Origin: Paracamarosporium sp. OC-R06-R3
Taxonomy: Eukaryota > Ascomycota > Dothideomycetes > Pleosporales > Didymosphaeriaceae
Assembly (NCBI GenBank): GCA_019828545.1
Contig: JACVRA010000269.1
Coordinates: 1 to 10,604, forward strand
Reading direction: 5' to 3'
Length of the DNA: 10,604 nucleotides
Shown: one piece after another, positions 1 to 7,173 of the stretch
Numbering within the stretch: the first letter of the stretch is position 1
How the letters are laid out: each line of letters begins with the position of its first letter
Translations under genes and position numbers: made by a program
The notes under the pieces: model-generated
Told to the model about the DNA's origin: nothing
The model's input: the letters and a program-made list of their open reading frames with translations, nothing else
Database searches by the model: none

Positions 1-53
1 GGCTTAGGCGTATTAAGTAGATATCCTTATCTAATCCGTACTACGTACGAACA
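1..53 (-). repeat. Start of the copia 3' LTR, truncated by the window edge
   Basis: This stretch matches 7121-7173 at 51 of 53 bases, and similarity stops sharply after base 53. On the element strand it begins TGTTCGTACG. The two differences (base 11: T here, C in the other copy; base 43: A here, G in the other) are both CpA-to-TpA type changes, on opposite strands, in this left copy. The rest of this LTR lies outside the window. If the window is a contig start, assembly may have stopped in the repeated LTR. Confidence 0.8.
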
Positions 54-660
54 CTAGCAACTTTTCTTTTTATAAGTTAACCTACTTAGCTAATCTCCAT
101 CTCTATATAATCTATTAATTAATTAATCTATCTATACCCTTATCCCTATCCCTCCTTCTGTGCGTTACTTACCTCTTCTTGTTGTATTTATATTTAATAG
201 CTAGATCGCGCGACATATACTTATTTAGTTAAATAAGACAGTTAGGTTACACAACGTATACTTACTTAATTAAGTAAGGTAGCTAGATTGTATAGCTTAT
301 ACTATTAAATTATATAAATACTATTTAATTGTATAGTGTATACTTTTTATTAGTTCTAATTATAATAAACTAATAAGAGCGTATAATCGTATTATAAGCT
401 AGTAGTAAGCTTAATAAAGCTTACCATCTATACAGAATAGTAGTATTGTAGTAAAGTATAAGAAGGTAGTCTTTTCTCTCTTTTTACTTCTTTTCTTTAC
501 CTATCTACTACCCTCCCTCTCTCCGTACGTGGTTTGAAATCTCTTTAAAAAGCTCTTTCTATTCTCTAACTCTTCTCTTTTCTTTTTATATAGTGTTAAC
601 TATAGTATAGATTATACTAAACTATAATAGCTAATAACTAACAAATTATTATTATTCTAG
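54..660. other. AT-rich 3' non-coding part of the copia element
   Basis: This stretch has no open frame or recognisable protein similarity on either strand. It is AT-rich with many TTA/TAA/ATA triplets, consistent with RIP. Pyrimidine-rich runs occur at 470-530 and 540-595 on the plus strand. One CGTACG palindrome lies at 524-529. It sits between the 3' LTR and the better-preserved block that starts near 661. What it was before decay is not visible. Confidence 0.5.
61..71 (-). promoter_or_regulatory. Candidate polypurine tract for plus-strand priming
   Basis: The plus strand is an unbroken run of 11 pyrimidines, which is AAAAAGAAAAG on the element strand. It ends 7 nt from the TG of the 3' LTR. 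LTR elements need a purine tract immediately upstream of the 3' LTR, and this is the closest one. Longer purine-rich tracts (element strand) lie further upstream near 1122-1170, 470-500 and 540-595, so the assignment is not certain. Confidence 0.4.
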
Positions 661-1300
661 GCTTTACGCTCTTACGCGCCCCCGCCTTAGGCGGTCGAAT
701 TCGGGTCACTATCCTAACCGGCAGTAATGCCGTAAAAGACTTCCTACTAGGTCTCTACATTAATATATATGTAGTCATGTCCCTCTATAGTTTCGTACGG
801 TAATAGTGTTGTAGCCAGAAGAAACTACAGCATACCTACTACCGTCGCACAATGTAGACGTGGTGTTGCCTATAGACACTAACCTAAGGCTGTAGGCAGC
901 AAAGGTAATCCGGCGGGAGGGGTACTTCTACGCACTACTTGTATAGTCGCGTAGTAGAGTAGCTGCGCAGCCCTATGTATAGCATTATAGGGGGGGTACT
1001 AGGCCCTCCCCCTTTGTAGAGTATTGCACTTTAGCAACCTTTTAAGATGGTGTATATAGGTCCTACGTATGGCAGTCCCGCGGTATACGGTGTAAGCACC
1101 ACTCTTAGGTACTAGGCTAGGTGTTTCTTCTCTTCTCTTCTTGTATTGTTATTTTTCTTCTTTCTTTTTAATAGATTAATAGAAGCTTCTGCTTAAATAA
1201 GTATAAAATGAGTGTAAAATAAGTGTGTAGATGTGCGTGCGAAGTTGAATAGAATAGACTAAGAAGAAATCCTCTCTGTACGCAGTAGAGTTTATGAAAG
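661..1300. other. GC-balanced 3' non-coding block after the RNase H stop
   Basis: Base composition rises abruptly near 661 and the block still contains CpA and TpG, so RIP has largely spared it. It begins with a perfect 5-bp hairpin (CCGCC at 682-686, TTA, GGCGG at 690-694). It also contains G and C homopolymer runs near 991-1015 and a long pyrimidine-rich tract at 1122-1170, which is purine-rich on the element strand. In the minus direction the frame covering about 1080-840 is fairly open but has several stops, and I recognise nothing in it. With the AT-rich part, the element has about 1.25 kb between its last stop codon and the LTR, long for a copia element. Confidence 0.45.
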
Positions 1301-2779
1301 TTAGTTGGTCACACTGTCGTCAGTAGCAATCGTACGGTCTACTGAAGCTTCTACGTTCACCACTAAGGTGTTTGTAGAGACTAGACTTTCCAGTGCGCGA
1401 TTTGGGGCCTTCTTTGTGCAGGCATCTGCAGGGTTGTCTTTGCCACTGATCCACCTGATCTCTGAGATCTCTCGCTGCTCATACGATTCCCGAAGTGACA
1501 TGATGTCGATCATGAGGCGTTTCTCATTTGTAGTACCAAGTCGTACGAGGCAATCGTATAGAGATTTCGAATCTGTACAGATAACCACTGGAATAGGCGG
1601 TAGCTCAAGAGTGCGTACGATTATCTGGAGGGTGGTACTCAACGCAATTGCGTTGTCAAAACCACCTACCATTTTATACAGTTCGCTGGCGAGCACGCTC
1701 CTTGTAACTCTCTTACACTTTGTTGAACTCCAGTGTACGATATTGCCAGAAATCTTGAAGTTATCGCCTTGTTCCGTACGGTCCTCATTACCCAAGATAA
1801 TGATAAAGCCGAGCTGTGAGCTGAGATCCTTGTTGTTCGCAAATGATCCGTCAGTGAAGATAAACAGCTTCGTGCGGTGGAGATCTAGCGGGATATAGCG
1901 AAGTCCTCGCGTGTTGTTGTCGATCTGCCATTGGATTCGCGTGTTTAGAGCTTTAATATCTTCGTGCGACGGTTCTGTAGTTTGCGCAGCAATAGAGAGA
2001 TCAAATGCGGCTTCTGGTTGACATACAGACGCGATATAAGCTCCTCTTGCCCGTTGCTCAACGTATCTCTGGGCTGCGTCCTTATCCTTTGGATTAATCG
2101 TACGGAGCTGCTTTGCTTGTCCCTTCTGCATAAGGACAACCGTGTCCTCCTCTAGTACGATTCTTCCGCCATTAAACTCAATAGGCTGGTTGGCTCCTAA
2201 GACAGTCTTGTCTTTCGCACGGAACTTGGCTTGGTGAAGCTCATCTTCTTCCCTTTGTGCGAAGCTTTGGGTAGCAACACTGAGCGTGTCGTCTGTCTGG
2301 AGACCTGTCATGCCAAAAGTGTGTAGTCCTTCATCTGTGACTAGAAGGCAGGGGTCGTACGAAGAGATTCGCATCTTCAGCTTCTCCTTATGGTGATTGT
2401 GGTACGTTTTGAACCAGTATAGTCCTGATTCAGCTGCACCATATAAGGGTCGTACGACTCGGAAGATTGTATCCTTTGGGAAACTCGTGCGCATCTCCTT
2501 TGGCGGTTTCGCATACAGCGTACGTGCCAGTTTGTCTGTTGATTGGATGTACGCTTGAGTGATATCTCGTAACTCGAAGTGCATACCGTACGAATGGCGT
2601 AGGCTTGATCCTACTGCAAGGAGCAGTCGTTGGCTCATCCTTTGGATAGTTGGCGACTGAGTAAGGATAGTCTTCTTTTCCTCATCTGAGTGACCAGCGA
2701 ATACGAGCCGAGATTTCTCGTACGGTTGAGTGCTCTTGCCTTTAATTTCTCGTACGAGGCGAAGGTTGAAGATTCTGCC
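1301..2779 (-). CDS. Copia reverse transcriptase-RNase H, intact C-terminal part of gag-pol
   Basis: An open stretch of 492 codons encodes the RNA-dependent DNA polymerase and RNase H that copy element RNA into cDNA in virus-like particles. The first ATG is at 2638, but the frame is open back to a TAA at 2780-2782 and already encodes conserved RT sequence there (EKSRLVFAGHSDEEK, ILTQSPTIQRM), so 2638 is not the natural start. Counting from that ATG: the first RT aspartate is in LRDITQAY (D25), and the polymerase motif is QTDD (114-117) in place of the usual YVDD. RNase H carries D263 (TDGS), E319 (ASELY), D356 (TDSK) and D405 (NPADA), the complete acidic set. Normally this is the C-terminal part of a cleaved polyprotein. 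Here it is cut off from upstream domains by stops. There is no sign of RIP in this block. Confidence 0.9.
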   Translation of the reverse strand, partial: GRIFNLRLVREIKGKSTQPYEKSRLVFAGHSDEEKKTILTQSPTIQRMSQRLLLAVGSSLRHSYGMHFELRDITQAYIQSTDKLARTLYAKPPKEMRTSFPKDTIFRVVRPLYGAAESGLYWFKTYHNHHKEKLKMRISSYDPCLLVTDEGLHTFGMTGLQTDDTLSVATQSFAQREEDELHQAKFRAKDKTVLGANQPIEFNGGRIVLEEDTVVLMQKGQAKQLRTINPKDKDAAQRYVEQRARGAYIASVCQPEAAFDLSIAAQTTEPSHEDIKALNTRIQWQIDNNTRGLRYIPLDLHRTKLFIFTDGSFANNKDLSSQLGFIIILGNEDRTEQGDNFKISGNIVHWSSTKCKRVTRSVLASELYKMVGGFDNAIALSTTLQIIVRTLELPPIPVVICTDSKSLYDCLVRLGTTNEKRLMIDIMSLRESYEQREISEIRWISGKDNPADACTKKAPNRALESLVSTNTLVVNVEASVDRTIATDDSVTN

Positions 2780-4279
2780 TTAGTATTTAATAGGATTAAA
2801 TTGTAATACCTTAAAAGTACTATTTATAATTAGTACTTCTATCTCTATATAGTCTAATTCTTTAAATAGTATTTTTAGTATATTAATTATACTATCTATA
2901 TAAAGCTTTACTACTAGGTTCTAGTTATTTTTTTCTTTCTATGTTAGGAATGTATACGTCTTAACGTAGTTAATTAGAAATACTTATATATATATATTAG
3001 CGTCTTTGTTAATTCTTTTGCTCCTTCGCATGGGGTAGTCTTCTGCGTCTGGTGTTTCCTGATTGGTTTCTTTATATGCCTTATCCTCTAGCGCCTCTTG
3101 AGAATCGTTGCGTACGGCGTCCTTTCTAGGTCGTCCTCTCTTCTTTAGTTAAGTTTAGACCTAATCTTAGTCCTTTCTAGGACGTCCTCTTCTTTATACT
3201 ATAGATAGTTCTTTTTATACGGGAATAACCTAATTATTCTATTTATCCTAAGTAGCGTCTTTATATTTATAATAGTACGGCTTAACTTACGTATAGTAGA
3301 ATTTTACAGGTCCGTTGCCTAAGTCTAAGATAACGTCTTAGCCTTTAATACTTTTAATCTTATATGGGCCGTTTTAGCCGTTCTTTTCTCTTTATACTAT
3401 AACCTTTAAGCATAGTAGTAGTCGTAGGACTTTATATAATAATAGGCTATTTCTTATATTAATTATATAGTTAACGTTTACCTTATTTCTTTATACTTAT
3501 AGTATTTTTATTGCTTTTCGTACTACCTCTACTTGTATAATAATATCTAGTAATGGTGGAGAGTCTATACTAATCCTTAAGTATACTCTAAAGATAAGAA
3601 GTGTTAGTACTAGGCCATTTAGGCCTACTATATTATTAATAGCCTTTACTATTATTTAAAGGATGTCCTCCTTATCCGTACGGGGATCTAGTTTATTCTT
3701 AAGGATATTAAAAACTTTTCGTAGAGTTACGTATAAGCATTCTACCTTCCCTACTACTTAATACACTTTAATAGGCATCTGTTTATAGGTTATACTAATA
3801 ATCTTTATACGGGATCTAAACTCCTCTAATGTAAAGTTTGTACCTAGATTATATATAATATAGTTAGGTAGGCCTTAATAAACGTTGATTTAGCATCTAC
3901 ATAGTACTTCCTATGTGTCTTATACAGATATTAACTTTAAAAAGATAGCAGCTTAAAATAAGGTATCTATATTAATTATATATAGTACGTCTTCTATTTT
4001 AATATGTACGACATTAACTACTACTTCGTAGTTAAAGTAGGTATTATCCTTAATTAAAAACTTGAATCTTCTTGGAGCTTAGTTGTGTGATTGGTAGTGG
4101 TGACAGAACTTCTAAATTTTATCTAAGATAACTAGGTCTATTTTATAGCCAGCGTTTGTAAGCATTTTGTGTAGTCTTTCCGTACGGGGGTGTCCAAATC
4201 TGTAATAGAGCCGTCGCAGTTCCTATTCTATAAAGAATAAAGTAGCATCTTATTTGCTAGTATTAAAGAATAGGTGTCC
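2780..4279 (-). pseudogene. Copia integrase and linker, RIP-degraded
   Basis: The frame continues in the gag-pol phase but is interrupted by many TAA/TAG codons. Readable landmarks from the N-terminus: a zinc-binding region at about 4120-4210 (RFGHP, RLHKM, then KFCHHY, where the second Cys of the HHCC set appears as Tyr). Next is the catalytic core, with AAT (Asn) at 4013-4015 and 3848-3850 at the expected Asp sites and a retained GAA (Glu) at 3740-3742 in VGKVE. The spacing of the last two is exactly 35 residues, the DD35E pattern. After the core come EEFRSR, a conserved stretch near 3570-3680 (VKAINN, PRTDKED), and the C-terminal NGPYKIKSIKG near 3340-3370. Both Asp-to-Asn changes are G:C to A:T, as RIP gives. 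The linker to RT (2995-3140) is less AT-rich. The product is non-functional. Confidence 0.85.
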
Positions 4280-5656
4280 CTATTTTCGTACAACAGGAAC
4301 TGTTGTGCCGTCTTTTTGTACTATAACGTTGAGTACGTTATTAAAATAAGCTCTCAGCTTGTCAGCGTCTGCGAGTGATAATAGGAACGGGGTTGGTATA
4401 TCAAGGATATGATAGGTCACGGTTCCCAGAGGATTCTTGATCCGTACGGTACCTATCGATCCTCGTGGGTTATCTCCTCCAAAGCTGATATTTGCATTGC
4501 TTGGGGTCCAATCGATCTTCGTACGTGGGTTCTCACGTACGTACGCTTCCAGCTGCGCGCGGCCAACTGTTAACAGTTTCGCAGCGCCTGTATCCCACAG
4601 TTCTCCTTGGTACGTCGTACAGTATCGGTCCTCTAGCATAAACTGTTCTGCGCACTCCTCTGGCTCATCTTTGTAGATGTCCTCAGCAGTCGTACGGTGA
4701 AGGTATGCTGCAGTTGTTAGATGCGTGACTGCTATCTCTGCATTGTTTTCATCTTCTTCATCACTACTGTAGTCATCGTACGGGGCTTCGTTGTCGCTCA
4801 GTCCTTCATAGTCCTGTATGTAGGTTTCGACAGTGTCGTGCGAAGGTTCTTCCTTATGGAAGTGCTCATATGCCGCAACGTATTGTCTGGTGGCTCGCGT
4901 TCTTTCCGTACGAGGGTGTTTTGTTGACTAGCAACCCTCTTTGTTGCATACAAAGCATCGCTTGGCTTTCGTACGATCGTTTACAGAGCTGGAGCGGAAT
5001 GAGCTCCTTGGCTGTCTCCCTCAGGATCCTCTTCTGCGACTTGTGGGGTATTGGCCTCTTCGTGCGAAGTTGTACCTTCTATCTGTATAGTACACTTCGT
5101 GCGGATCCTTATCTAGTTCAGTGACGTACTGGTTGGATCTTCTATCTATTGTGACTTGGATCGCTGCACGGAGGTCATCGAATAGTCCTTCACACGTAGG
5201 CTTGATATTGAACAATGCTGGTTCAAGTTCAGCATGGCCACGGCATGCTCGTACGATAGCTGTATGGAGAGTTATTTCTCCACTAAAGCCTGCTCCTAGG
5301 GCTCGTTGTGCGAGGGTAAGCTTATCAATCATAGCTTCAAGTACTTCGTACAGTGATTTATCAGGATTCTCTTGTCGACAGCGTGCGAAGGTCAAGGTTG
5401 TCCAGTCATTGTAGTACTGGGAGTGATTGATAGTAGTATTAAAGTGTACGCTTAAAGCCTCATACAAGAACTTCCATGTCTTGCTAGGCTGTATACTATA
5501 GATATAGTACGTCTGCGCACGACCACTTAAGATATCTGGAAAAGCTTCTGCATACTGACTCTCATCAATATCGAGTCTTTGGCAAAGGTTGATGAAGAGT
5601 TGAGCCTTGTCTGCCAGGATATCGTACGGAGCTCCAGAGTAATTGTTCTCCTTCTT
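4280..5656 (-). pseudogene. Copia Gag, zinc knuckle and aspartic protease, two internal stops
   Basis: This is the N-terminal part of the polyprotein: Gag forms the particle and the protease cleaves Gag-Pol. One frame runs 5656 to 4280 with only two interruptions, TGA at 5021-5023 and TAG at 4928-4930. Gag occupies about 5656-5024 (ADKAQLF, FPDILSGRAQTYY, YNDWTTLTFARCRQENPDKS). A zinc knuckle of CX2CX4CX4H type lies at 4957-4916; the TAG falls right after its third Cys, where a Trp (TGG) is likely. An acidic linker follows (4840-4740, DDYSSDEEDENN). The protease active site is WDTGAA, with Asp at 4592-4594. The stop at 4280-4282 follows VVRK and is probably another TGG-to-TAG change. The longest frame above it starts at TTG (5467), which is not a real start. 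Gag-like sequence continues upstream of 5657 with stops, so the true N-terminus is lost. Confidence 0.88.
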
Positions 5657-6660
5657 CTATGCCTTCTAGAATTAGATTATCTTATTAGTAGGAAGTCTTT
5701 AAGGCAGAATATATTCTCTTAGTAGTAGCTTATATAGTCTTACTATTTAAAAAGGTAATGTTACTTATAAATATATCCCTAAGTATAGTAGTACTAACGT
5801 CTTATATAGTTATACTCTAATTAAGTAAAAAGGTATTTAATACTCTAGCTATTATAAGTATATTTAGTAGTAGTTATTATATAGTATATTAGGCCTTAGT
5901 TAAGGTCTAACTTTTTAGTTAAGACGCGGCTAAGGTTAATCCTCCTAATATTATTAATCTTTTTAATATTATTAAGGTTATTATTATTATTTATACGGTA
6001 GTAATTTCCTTTGCTAAGGTATTAACCTTATATTATATAATTAAATCTTTAATTGCTGTAATACTTTTGGGTATTATTATATAAAAGGATCTTAAGGTAT
6101 TAGGCTATATTATATAGCTTTTTAATAACTAAGTACTTATTACCTCCTCTTAAGTTATCTTTCGTTGTAATGCCGTTGTTAGATAGGACGTTAATAAGTT
6201 CTCTCTTAATTATATAAGTAAGTATATTAAACTATTCTACTATCCATCTATTAAAGTCTTTTATATATTCTTTATATAGTATCTTCTCTTTAAAGCTTAT
6301 TATATAAAGGCCTATAATTATATATACTACGTAAGAGTTTATTTATATAGGTAATAGATTACTTACTATATTAATCTAATCTATTTAATATTTAAGCTAT
6401 ATATATTCTTATAGTATTTATACTATTATCTATATTTCTTATATATACTATTTAAACGTAGATTAGTTACTATTACTCTTAGAAGGAGTAGTACTCTCTC
6501 CTTAAAATAAGTTATTATTATCCTTACGTAGACTAGTGTAGGTAGGCTATAGTAAAACTATTATTATATAGTAGCTTACCTTATTAGCAATTTAAAACTT
6601 CTACTAGTGCTAAAGATAAATCCTAAATATACTTACAAGAGGTATATATAGCCTATAGAG
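5657..6660 (-). other. Degraded gag N-terminus and 5' leader of the copia element
   Basis: This AT-rich stretch has stops in every frame. Just upstream of 5656 the gag phase still reads as plausible Gag (RLYKLLLREY, then RLPTNKII near 5680-5740) broken by TAA/TAG, so gag began somewhere above 5750. Beyond that I see no recognisable coding signal. The remainder is presumably untranslated leader. It contains no CGTACG palindromes, unlike the flanking well-preserved blocks. Confidence 0.5.
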
Positions 6661-6819
6661 ATATATTATTGTTGTAGGCCTATAGTCCGTACGGCCTTTG
6701 TTGTATATCTCATACTATCTCCTCTTTGCTTCCTACGGTAGCCAGGCTCTAGGCAGGTTGTAAAGAATTAATCTACTATTTAGGGAGTAGACTATATATA
6801 TCTAAACTTATACAGTCTC

Positions 6820-7173
6820 CCACACACTAATAGGTAACGAAACAAATCGTACGTACCACGACTTATACGATTCGTCTTCACTCTTGCTAATTTGCAGTTT
6901 GAACTTAATCAACCACTAATTAGTATTAAATAGACTCTAGCTAGCTAAGCATTAGATACTATAAACTAGTATAAGCTTTGTACGGTGTATATAGTGTACG
7001 GGGTAAAAGGGTGGGACTCTAAAAACTAATTATATATTGTCCTAGCTATCTCAATCGTATAGGATTGAGATGGTCTTATATCCAGCCCCTACGCACGGCC
7101 GTTATACGGCTTGGCCGCACGGCTTAGGCGCATTAAGTAGATATCCTTATCTAATCCGTACTGCGTACGAACA
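6820..7173 (-). repeat. Copia 5' LTR, inner boundary uncertain
   Basis: Only the outer 53 bases (7121-7173) can be aligned to the other LTR, because the rest of that copy lies outside the window. The outer edge at 7173 is well supported by the repeat end, by TG on the element strand, and by the gypsy coding frame resuming immediately after. The left limit given is a guess: I could not identify a primer-binding site. The region is less AT-rich than the leader and contains a TATA-like run near 7029-7038 and a hairpin at 7048-7071. Four CGTACG or CGCACG motifs lie in 6848-7169. It would carry the element promoter. Confidence 0.6.
7048..7071. repeat. Perfect 9-bp inverted repeat in the copia 5' LTR
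   Basis: ATCTCAATC at 7048-7056 and GATTGAGAT at 7063-7071 are exact reverse complements around a 6-nt loop (GTATAG). It is about 100 bp from the LTR start on the element strand and downstream of no other obvious signal. It could form a hairpin in the RNA or be a dyad protein-binding site. No function is shown by the sequence. Confidence 0.6.

Larger units (their letters stand above)
44..7169. repeat. Dispersed palindrome CGTACG, 30 copies across the copia element
   Basis: Start positions: 44, 524, 794, 1331, 1542, 1614, 1775, 2099, 2356, 2451, 2519, 2587, 2719, 2751, 3111, 3677, 4181, 4443, 4520, 4536, 4540, 4691, 4777, 4907, 4970, 5250, 5623, 6688, 6848, 7164. There is none from 7174 to the end. 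A random sequence of this length would hold one or two. The flanking bases tend to Y before and R after (23 and 24 of 30). The sites are unevenly spaced, densest in the RT and gag-protease blocks, and fall in all three codon phases. Confidence 0.85.
1..7173 (-). mobile_element. Ty1/copia LTR retrotransposon, nearly complete, mosaic RIP decay
   Basis: The minus-strand domain order is Gag, zinc knuckle, DTG protease, DD35E integrase, RT, RNase H. Integrase before RT is diagnostic for Ty1/copia. All domains lie in one phase (codon low coordinate = 2 mod 3) with no net indel over about 4.36 kb, so the element encodes one gag-pol polyprotein. Its two ends share a 53-bp direct repeat (1-53 and 7121-7173) ending in CA on the plus strand, which is TG on the element strand, as expected for LTR edges. 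The left LTR is cut by the start of the window, so its outer edge and the left target-site duplication cannot be seen. The element has no complete functional product: integrase is broken and gag has two stops. It interrupts a Ty3/gypsy element at 7173/7174. Confidence 0.93.

Noticed and set aside
1..60. Telomere or chromosome end at the start of the window
   Set aside because: There are no TTAGGG-type tandem repeats, and the sequence is the terminal part of the copia LTR.
681..715. tRNA-like T-arm around the CCGCC-TTA-GGCGG hairpin and the GGTCGAATTCGG stretch
   Set aside because: No D-arm, anticodon arm or acceptor stem fits at the right distance, and the loop does not match the TTC consensus.
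1305..1898. 197-codon open frame on the plus strand opposite the RNase H region
   Set aside because: It lies antisense to a clear RNase H coding region, has no recognisable domain, and its Ser/Arg/Val-rich content is what the reverse of that region gives.
1945..2155. Short open frames at 1945-2139 (minus) and 1964-2155 (plus)
   Set aside because: They overlap the RT-RNase H frame in other phases and have no features of their own.
4437..5414. Several plus-strand open frames (4437-4676, 4721-4927, 4870-5124, 5121-5414)
   Set aside because: All are antisense to the gag-protease frame, which carries the DTG, zinc knuckle and Gag motifs.
5465..5467. TTG at 5467 as the start of a separate Gag gene
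   Set aside because: The same phase is open upstream to 5656 and encodes Gag-like sequence, so this is an internal Leu codon.
5660..6660. Bacterial-style promoters, AT-rich origin or riboswitch in the AT-rich blocks
   Set aside because: TATA-like runs are everywhere because of RIP-driven AT bias, and nothing distinguishes any one of them.
6880..6910. Primer-binding site for initiator tRNA next to the 5' LTR
   Set aside because: No stretch complementary to the tRNA 3' end (TGG-type start after CA on the element strand) could be placed confidently between 6700 and 6950.
7060..7125. Second dyad around the CGGCC...GGCCG stretch in the LTR (7096-7117)
   Set aside because: Pairing is limited to about five bases with a long loop and adjacent mismatches, so it is too weak to call.
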